A stretch of DNA of 38,374 nt from Herpomyces periplanetae (Eukaryota; Ascomycota; Laboulbeniomycetes; Herpomycetales; Herpomycetaceae). The translations under genes were made by a program, and so were the position numbers. The notes beneath the pieces are model-generated. The model did not search any database and was not told the origin of the DNA. It saw nothing but the letters and a program-made list of their open reading frames with translations. The stretch spans positions 1-38,374 of the forward strand of contig WMKJ01000113.1 of NCBI GenBank assembly GCA_009733715.1, written 5' to 3'. Shown here in pieces: positions 32,184-38,374 of the stretch (positions within the stretch are counted from its first letter, which is position 1; each line of letters starts with the position of its first letter).

Positions 32184-33287
32184 ATGCCGTCAATGAGTAC
32201 GCGACAGGATCAAGTTCAGGATACTTTAGCGGAAAAATCCAAAAAGAAACGTACGGGTAAGAATAAACTGAAAAATATAGCAACTACACCTGAAAAAAGG
32301 ATTAGGGGATTTTCACCTTCACCAAAGAATGATAATTCCAAGGAATTGATTAATCAGTGTGGAAACTTGGAGAAGAATTATACGCAAAACCATGACCAGT
32401 TAACCCGTTCGCTATCCCCTGAAACTGTCACATTACCCGTCCATCAAATCAATCGCCAAAATATATCCGTTGATAAACCTCTGTCACAAGTACCTAAGGA
32501 GTATCCCGAATACTGCTTTTATTTTGAAATGTTTTCTCTTTACTTACCCCTTTCGCCCATCGGTCAAGCATATCCCGTTGAATGTATTTGTTCGGAATTT
32601 TTATCACCTCTTTTGTTAACTTATTATCCTCCTTTCAACGGTGTCATTCTGGCTTACGATTCCGTACGCTTATCATCTGAACCTCTCCTAACCATACATG
32701 ATTCCCATAAAATCGATCAATCAAAGCCCGTTTACGCCGTAGCGTGTAATGAGTATGCGTCAACTTATGTTTGGGTAACCGCAAAATTTTTACTGTTTCG
32801 CCCTCAGTCCGGTTATCTATTACATGGGCAGTTAAACGTCCAAAATGAAAGTCACATTAGCCTTATATGCTGGAATTTATTTAACGCGAGCATTGAAAGA
32901 TGTCAATTACCCGATGATTGGTTATGGATTGAACGCAACTATGATACCAAAGTATCAAATTCCTTATGCCAATCACAATCCACGAGTCAGTCTTTAATAC
33001 CAGATGAATCTAATTGCGATACATCCCATCAACATGATGTATGCAGAACTTCGGATTATTCGGGCTATTATGTTAATCGAACTACTGGAAAACCCATATC
33101 TGGATATCTATCATTTCGCGTTATAGATTATGAATGTGTATCGGATGAAGTAGGTCTGATAAGAATTTATGGAACGATGCGCAATATCACTCAAATTGGT
33201 AATTCCCATCCCAATTCCATCCCCAATCCCTCGTCTTCCTCTCCATCAAAATCTTCCCTTAAACCCTCTCAAGCCACCCAATCTTAG
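32184..33287 (+). CDS. RPA43: DNA-directed RNA polymerase I subunit Rpa43 (A43)
   Basis: A43 is the Pol I stalk subunit (counterpart of Rpb7) that binds Rrn3 and starts rRNA transcription in the nucleolus. The product is 367 aa in one exon; ATG 32184 is used (ATG 32193 is possible). The first ~110 residues are basic and disordered, with KSKKKRTGKNKLK as a likely nuclear signal. The SHS2/tip domain follows (~112-192: FEMFSLYLPLSPIG, NGVILAYDSVRL), then the S1/OB domain (~193-335: YVWVTAKFLLFRPQSGYLLHG, ESHISLICWNLFNASI, PDDW) interrupted by a Ser/Asp-rich loop (~255-295), ending LIRIYGTM. The C-tail is Ser/Pro-rich. Sequence conservation of A43 is low, so the call rests on the VILAY, VWV, GHxNxQxxSHI-like and FNASI patterns. 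It precedes VID27 and Rpb5 on the same strand. Confidence 0.85.
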   Translation: MPSMSTRQDQVQDTLAEKSKKKRTGKNKLKNIATTPEKRIRGFSPSPKNDNSKELINQCGNLEKNYTQNHDQLTRSLSPETVTLPVHQINRQNISVDKPLSQVPKEYPEYCFYFEMFSLYLPLSPIGQAYPVECICSEFLSPLLLTYYPPFNGVILAYDSVRLSSEPLLTIHDSHKIDQSKPVYAVACNEYASTYVWVTAKFLLFRPQSGYLLHGQLNVQNESHISLICWNLFNASIERCQLPDDWLWIERNYDTKVSNSLCQSQSTSQSLIPDESNCDTSHQHDVCRTSDYSGYYVNRTTGKPISGYLSFRVIDYECVSDEVGLIRIYGTMRNITQIGNSHPNSIPNPSSSSPSKSSLKPSQATQS

Positions 33288-33337
33288 TCTTCACCGCCAC
33301 GCCAAACCTGCGCCTCTTCTCGACTCTGCCACTGCGA

Positions 33338-33345
33338 CACGTGAC
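33338..33345 (-). promoter_or_regulatory. CACGTGAC (Cbf1-type E-box) upstream of VID27
   Basis: Reverse complement GTCACGTG. It lies 51 bp after the Rpa43 stop and 612 bp upstream of the VID27 ATG; binding is inferred from the motif alone. Confidence 0.25.
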
Positions 33346-33383
33346 ATTCTGACTCAGCCTCCGGTAAAACTCCGGGCTCTGCA

Positions 33384-33407
33384 GCACCGCCACGCATGCG
33401 GCGGTGC
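33384..33407. repeat. GC-rich perfect inverted repeat, 8-bp arms
   Basis: GCACCGCC (33384-33391) and GGCGGTGC (33400-33407) flank an 8-nt loop, about 97 nt after the Rpa43 stop and followed by T-rich sequence. It is probably within the Rpa43 3' UTR or termination zone. Confidence 0.5.
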
Positions 33408-33937
33408 AGATGCTTGTGGCTTGTTTTTCCGTCTGGGGAAATAAATCGGTTAATTGGGTACGTGAAAGGGTTTTTTTATTTTTTGCCAGTTAATCTTGCT
33501 ATTCCTTGTTGGAACTTGCTTTATGTCTACTTAGTTAACTTTTCTACACTGCAAAAAGTGTTCTCTATCGCTTTTATTCCCTTTCTGCTCCATTCTTCCT
33601 TCTGTGGATTAGATATCGGATTGGATACCCGGGATATAGTGTGTAATAATTGAAAAATTCAGTGCAGCGTGTTGTGGGTAGGTAAATGATGTTAATAATG
33701 GTTAAACTTTACTCGTTATCTAGCAGGTTATATTAACGTGATCTTTTACCTTCTAATGCTAAACATTCTATCAGTTCGCCACATATATTTATATATATAT
33801 AATTACGTATACCCATCTACCCTTCGGTATACTAATATTTAGGGCGCACCCTTCTCTCCGCGCTCTTCCAACTATTCCCAAGTTCGCTAAATAACCAAAA
33901 TATACTTTACTCAGTGGCGGTGGTGGTGGTGGTGGTG

Positions 33938-33970
33938 ATGTTTTTGAGCCGGCAGAATGTTCATGATTAA
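33938..33970 (+). other. Upstream ORF overlapping the VID27 start
   Basis: ATG 33938 opens a 10-codon frame ending TAA at 33968-33970. It overlaps the VID27 ATG (33957) in another frame. A (GGT)n tract (about 33915-33937) precedes it. If transcription starts upstream, scanning ribosomes meet this ATG first. Confidence 0.5.
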
Positions 33971-36470
33971 GAATGGTAAGCTTTTAAACGCGTTAATTTA
34001 CTTTCACATAAATTTATCACCGTTAAACTTACCTTAAGCAAATCGTGCATGCTCATCTTATCAATGTCTGATTAACCTATACATCTAACTTTTTCTAGTG
34101 GGAAAATTATTATTCGGAGGAAATTCCCCTGAAACAATCATACAAATTCCTCAAGGCCACCTGTACCTAGTTAGGCCTTTATCTCCCAAAGGTTACTCGG
34201 AATTAATCTTCAAAGATGCTGAAGCTACAATTCGCAAAACGGGCAAGGACTTTCAATATCAACTTGTAATTCGGCGAGCTTACGAAGAAGGTGAAGAAGA
34301 GCTTTCCTCAGATGATGATCATGATGAAGCAGGTATTGAAGACAAGGACGAAAAATGTTTTCTCTTAGATGAATCTCTACGGTTGCGCATGGACCTACGT
34401 GATTCCGGTGAAAAATTATTCGCTTGGAAAGATTTAAGTGGAGATTCACGAGACTCTTACGAATTTGTTTGTGATAAAGCTACCAAAGGCTCATTGATCA
34501 AACAATTCGAAAAAGTCGCCTTGGAATGTCAGTATGAACGTAAATACAGTAAAAGTAGTTCCTATGCCACCATGGATGATCTAGATGAATTTCGCTTTAC
34601 CGATGAACCCATTGCTCGACCCAGCTCTGCCACTTCAGTTGTCGCCGCAATTCATCGAGCCTCGTCAGAGTCTCTTTGTGAAATATCCGGACAAGATTTC
34701 ATCGGCAGTGCGCGTAAGACAAAATCCCCCGACCCAAACATTTCGGAATCTTCAACATACCGTCCTGTTGCAGATTCTGCTCCCGAACAAATAGAGGAAA
34801 CCATGATTGAAGTAACCAGTGAATTACACTTGTACGATTTTGAGTCGGCCACGTTTGTCTTACAAAGTAACTTGGTCGAAGCCAAAGTGTTAAACTTGGG
34901 AAACTGGGATTACTGGTTAACAGTTACTACTAACGAAGGTGATTGGCTAAATCAAGCCATCGTGGAAGATACTAACCCTATCTTTAACTTTGAATACTTA
35001 TCATTTATCTTCAATCATTACTCAAGCGATGGATCTGCTCACTCATGGCTATTACGATTCAAGGAATCCAATGACTTGGAACGATTTCAAGTAGCGTATA
35101 TGCGAGCCTTGTGGGAGCATTTAAACCAGATCCCCTGGCATAAATCCCAGGATAAAGAGCGTGAATATGTATTAGAAGCATTTCAAGATTTAACCATGGA
35201 GGATGCTGATGACGACCGTGAAGATGATGAAGATGGTGATGATGCAAATGTTGAATCTCAGTTTACTCAAAACGATTCGCAAATCGCAAGTGACGATGAT
35301 GATGATTCTCAAACTCCGCATGAAGCTGATCAGGACGAGGACGGAAATGTCAATTCTCAGTTGGCTGTTGGCTATAAACATGATAGGTCTTTTGTGGTAC
35401 GGGGCTCTAAAATCGGTGTGTTCAGGCATACAGATGACAATCAATTACAGTTTTCAACCAACATTTCGCGCATTGAAACTCCCAAAGGTCGGCTATTCAG
35501 CCCGAAGAAGATAATGCTACACGCCGAGGATTCTAACATGATATTACAAGATGAAGCTGATCCCAATTCCCTTTATCGGATGGACTTGGAGTGCGGAAAA
35601 GTTGTAGATGAGTGGAAAATTCACGATGATATTCCCGTCACCACTTTCACACCAAGTAGCAAGTTTGCCCAAATGACCAATGAGCAAACCTTTGTCGGCC
35701 TTTCCCATAATGCATTATTTGGGATTGATCCCCGATTATCCGGTAACAAGTTAGTCGAGAGTAACCTAAAAACGTATGCGACAAAATTGGGCTTTTCGGC
35801 CGCTGCTACCACCGATAAAGGCTATATTGCCGTAGCATCCGCCAAAGGCGATATCAGGTTATTTGATCGTTTGGGAATTCAAGCCAAAACACACATTCCT
35901 GCCTTGGGTGATGCAATCATCGGTTTAGACACGTCGGCCGATGGCCGGTGGATTTTGGCCACCACCCGGACTTATTTACTCCTAGTTGACGCATTACAAC
36001 AACATGATGGTAAGAATTCCGGTAAATTGGGCTTTGAAAAATCCTTTCCCAAAGATCAAAAACCTCAACCTCGTCGCCTTGGATTATCACCTGAACACGT
36101 TGCTCAATTTTGGCATGAAACTCGTACTCCCATTAACTTTACACCCGCCCATTTTAACACTGGCCTTGATGCCAGCGAAACTTCCATTGTAACAGCTACT
36201 GGTCCATTCATCGTAACGTGGAATTTACGTCGCGTTCTAGCCGGTAAGAAAGACGCGTACGTCATTAAACGTTACGATGATAATATCAAGGCTGATGACT
36301 TTAAATTTGGCTCTGATAAACGTTTAATTGTTGCTTTGCCTAATGAAGTTAACATGGTCGGGAAACGTGAACTTCGTCGCCCAACTCGTGAAAGCATTTG
36401 TGTAATGCCACGACGATCTCCTCGTCGCAGTTATATTAATCGTACCAGTGTTGTCGACAGCCCGTATTGA
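33957..36470 (+). CDS. VID27: VID27-like protein (vacuolar import and degradation 27)
   Basis: VID27 is a cytoplasmic protein linked in yeast to vacuolar degradation of fructose-1,6-bisphosphatase; its molecular activity is not established. Exons are 33957-33975 and 34099-36470, giving 796 aa (yeast 782). The 123-nt intron (GTAAGC, TCTAAC branch, TTCTAG) joins MFMIKN to VGKLLFGG, the family N-terminus; without the first exon only a GTG would begin the frame. Seen in order: N-terminal domain (~1-130: IPQGHLYLVRPLSPKGYSEL, IRRAYEEGEEE), a PH-like middle domain (~245-355: HLYDFESATFVLQ, WLLRFKESNDLERFQVAYM), a strongly acidic linker (~370-425) and the C-terminal VID27 beta-propeller-like domain (~430-796) with DPNSLYRMDLECGKVVDEW and DGRWILATTRTYLLLVD. 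All parts are intact. Confidence 0.94.
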
Positions 36471-37095
36471 CCCGTTAATTTTCTGTTGTTCACCATCCGT
36501 CGCCCCGGTTTACTCTTTGTCACCGTCTTGATACATTGTATATTTTATTAGAGTAGCTTATATACAATTCACCTTAACCTTACAGTATCTTTCCTGCTCA
36601 CCACCGACTAAAGCGCTTTTCCCCTTCAAAAATTCCCCAAAACCGAATTCGCTCGTCCAAATTCCCACATGTCACGTGATATTGTCATCGGTTTTGCCGA
36701 CGCTTTTCCGAGTGTGTCAGATTTTGGGCCGATGCCGTCCTCGCCGTCTTCAACGGGTTCCCGAGTTCAGCGGCTCTCGGTCCGCTTCCGCCACCGGGAG
36801 GTTTGGAATCCATCATACATGCGGGTTATGTCGCCACTCGCAGAATCCCTTTTCAACGTACATTCGGCTGAGCTGGTTGACGCGACTGTGTACCGCTTAT
36901 TCAGCACTTGGGCTAGGAGGACGACGACATTGACATTGATAGCAGACACCACGACCGCGACGAGATATTTTGTAATAACAGCTATTCTACACGAATTCCA
37001 AACGCCAGCACAACACACACACGTGCACGCAAGCAAAAGGTGTGGGTGCGGAGCATGCAGGTTAGCAGGGAATATACCGTCATCGTAAAGCCTAT
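36471..37095. other. Spacer VID27 to Rpb5
   Basis: 625 bp holding the VID27 3' UTR and the Rpb5 promoter, with GTCACGTG at 36671-36678. Both strands stay open here by chance or otherwise (139 codons on +, 36669-37088; 151 on -, 36767-37222); neither product resembles a protein I know. Confidence 0.55.
36671..36678 (+). promoter_or_regulatory. GTCACGTG (Cbf1-type E-box) upstream of Rpb5
   Basis: RTCACRTG match within GTCACGTGAT, 418 bp upstream of the Rpb5 ATG and about 200 bp after the VID27 stop. Confidence 0.35.
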
Positions 37096-38053
37096 ATGGA
37101 CGATTATACGGATGCAGCGCGCCGAGCGTTAGTACGCTTGTGGAAAGTATATCGTACGGCGAAACAAATGTGTTTAGATCGCGTAAGTTTACAGAGCATG
37201 GGGGCGCGCGCACGTATTGCACACAGAACTAATGCAAACAGGGCTACGAAGTACTCGAAAGTGAGGTTAACATATCACTGGAAGCGTTCCGCGCGCAATT
37301 TGCCGATAATCTAGGCTGGCCGGAGTAAGTATGAGTGAGTGAGCGAGTGGATGGACGGGCGGACGAACAAATTAGCGTACAACGTATACTTCACACTTAC
37401 TAACGCCATGCGCACATAACAGTCGAAAGCGGATGAGCTTTCATTTACGCCCTAGTGAAGCTATGTTACAAAAGTTTACGGCAGTCGGTATCGGCTCGAC
37501 AACGACGACCGCCGCGGCGGCAGCGACTGCGACAGCGGGGGCAACGGGTAAACCACCCGATAGTGCCGGTGATGTCGCACCTCCCGATTCGAGCGCCCGT
37601 GAAAATCTCGCCGTTACCGCTCCGGATATTGGTACAATTTACTTTGAATTCAACGGTGATAGTAACGTTGGTATTAAGCATATACGCGCTTTCAACCATT
37701 ATATTACCGAGCATAATCATCATACGGGCGTCTTCGTTAGCGCCGAACCTGTTACGAGTGCTGCTCTCAAGTTAATACCCGCCGCTGAACCTCGTGTTAT
37801 CCAAACTTTTCTCGAAGACGATCTGCTTGTTAACATCACCCGGCACGAACTTGTACCCAAGCATATTCTACTTAGCGTAGAAGAAAAGAAAAGTCTCCTC
37901 TCCCGTTATCGTCTTAAAGAGTCTCAGTTACCGCGTATACAAGTCACTGATCCCGTCGCCCGATACCTGGGCCTACGAAAGGGTCAAGTTGTTAAGATTA
38001 TTCGTAAAAGTGAAACGGCCGGACGCTACGCAAGTTATCGCTGGGTAATATAA
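37096..38053 (+). CDS. RPB5: Shared RNA polymerase I/II/III subunit Rpb5 (RPABC1)
   Basis: Rpb5 is common to all three nuclear RNA polymerases and forms part of the lower jaw near downstream DNA. Exons are 37096-37182, 37242-37324 and 37423-38053, giving 266 aa against ~210-215 in most species. The introns (59 and 98 nt) have GTAAGT donors, ACTAAT and TACTAAC branch sites and ACAG acceptors. The product reads [52 protein letters not shown], then a Thr/Ala then Pro/Ser/Asp-rich insert (~79-120), then [15 protein letters not shown] and the very conserved C-terminal assembly domain (~195-266: [52 protein letters not shown]). The insert explains most of the extra length. It is the third of three same-strand genes with Rpa43 and VID27. 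Confidence 0.97.
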
Positions 38054-38374
38054 CCCAATATACCCGTTAACTTTTTGTACGTGAGCGTGGTCTCTCCCAA
38101 ATAATTTAGTAGTTTGTACACATTTACAACAAATTATAATACATGAATTTGCACCAACCTATTTTCCCCCTTCGTACACAATCTAATAGTAAAGAGTACG
38201 TAAAATACAAGGTAACGTGAACGCCAACGGGTACCCCGTACGAAAACGAACCCGAAAAACAAGTAATGCGCAAATCCGTGCTCGCGCGTCTATACACCAC
38301 TCTAGCCGCTACCATCAACCTGTACCAATACTCAAACATCTTTAGACCCGCGCAAGCGCCCCATGCACAGTGAT
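38054..38374. other. Downstream flank of Rpb5
   Basis: 321 bp to the window edge: Rpb5 3' UTR and unknown flank, with nothing recognisable as a gene. Confidence 0.6.

Larger units (their letters stand above)
33288..33956. other. Spacer Rpa43 to VID27
   Basis: About 670 bp. It holds the Rpa43 3' UTR, a GC-rich hairpin (33384-33407) followed by T-rich sequence, a CACGTGAC site, an AT dinucleotide run (about 33783-33802) and a GGT repeat with an upstream ORF directly before the VID27 start. No other gene. Confidence 0.6.

Noticed and set aside
33384-33420. Hairpin plus T-rich tail resembling a bacterial terminator
   Set aside because: The gene context is eukaryotic; Pol II does not use such terminators. 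Kept only as an inverted repeat.

Overview
The window reads as nuclear DNA of a fungus. It carries a WOPR (Gti1/Pac2/Wor1) regulator, a family known only from fungi, with VID27, a mitochondrial-type GatB, a USP5/Ubp14 deubiquitinase, an SS18-like protein and short introns that mostly have CTAAC/CTAAT branch sites. The standard code fits: TAA, TAG and TGA all end genes, and CTG sits at conserved Leu positions in eL18 and IscU. I cannot place the lineage more closely; the SS18-like gene and the long intergenic stretches would suit an early-diverging fungus, but that is inference.

Layout. 1-1732 (-): GatB, cut by the left edge. 3487-6092 (+): Ubp14/USP5, two exons. 7559-8315 (+): IscU, three exons, the first intron AT-AC. 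8316-13154: 4.8 kb with no recognisable gene, ahead of the WOPR gene at 13155-15371 (+). 15372-18890: pyrimidine-rich non-coding. 18891-19726 (+) eL18 (four exons, first intron GC-AG) and 20227-20894 (+) uL15 (three exons) form a tandem ribosomal protein pair. 21428-23412 (-): secreted GH20 beta-N-acetylhexosaminidase, convergent with uL15. 23413-28737: 5.3 kb, purine-rich, no recognisable gene. 28738-31296 (+): glutamine-rich SS18/SSXT-like protein. 32184-33287 (+): RNA polymerase I subunit Rpa43. 33957-36470 (+): VID27. 37096-38053 (+): Rpb5, three exons.

Functionally this is mostly housekeeping (mitochondrial translation and Fe-S assembly, ubiquitin recycling, ribosome, Pol I/II/III subunits) plus two transcriptional regulators (WOPR, SS18-like), each preceded by an unusually long gene-free region. 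I see no transposon, virus-derived element, tRNA, rRNA or CRISPR array.

The most noteworthy signals concern splicing. Of 12 introns I could define, one is AT-AC (IscU) and one is GC-AG after a 4-nt coding exon (eL18). In uL15 a 16-bp hairpin lies exactly between a CTAAC branch site and the 3' splice site and buries every intervening AG. Others are an upstream ORF overlapping the VID27 start, strand-composition blocks that switch around the hexosaminidase gene, a low-complexity insert in Rpb5 and a split SNH domain in the SS18-like protein.
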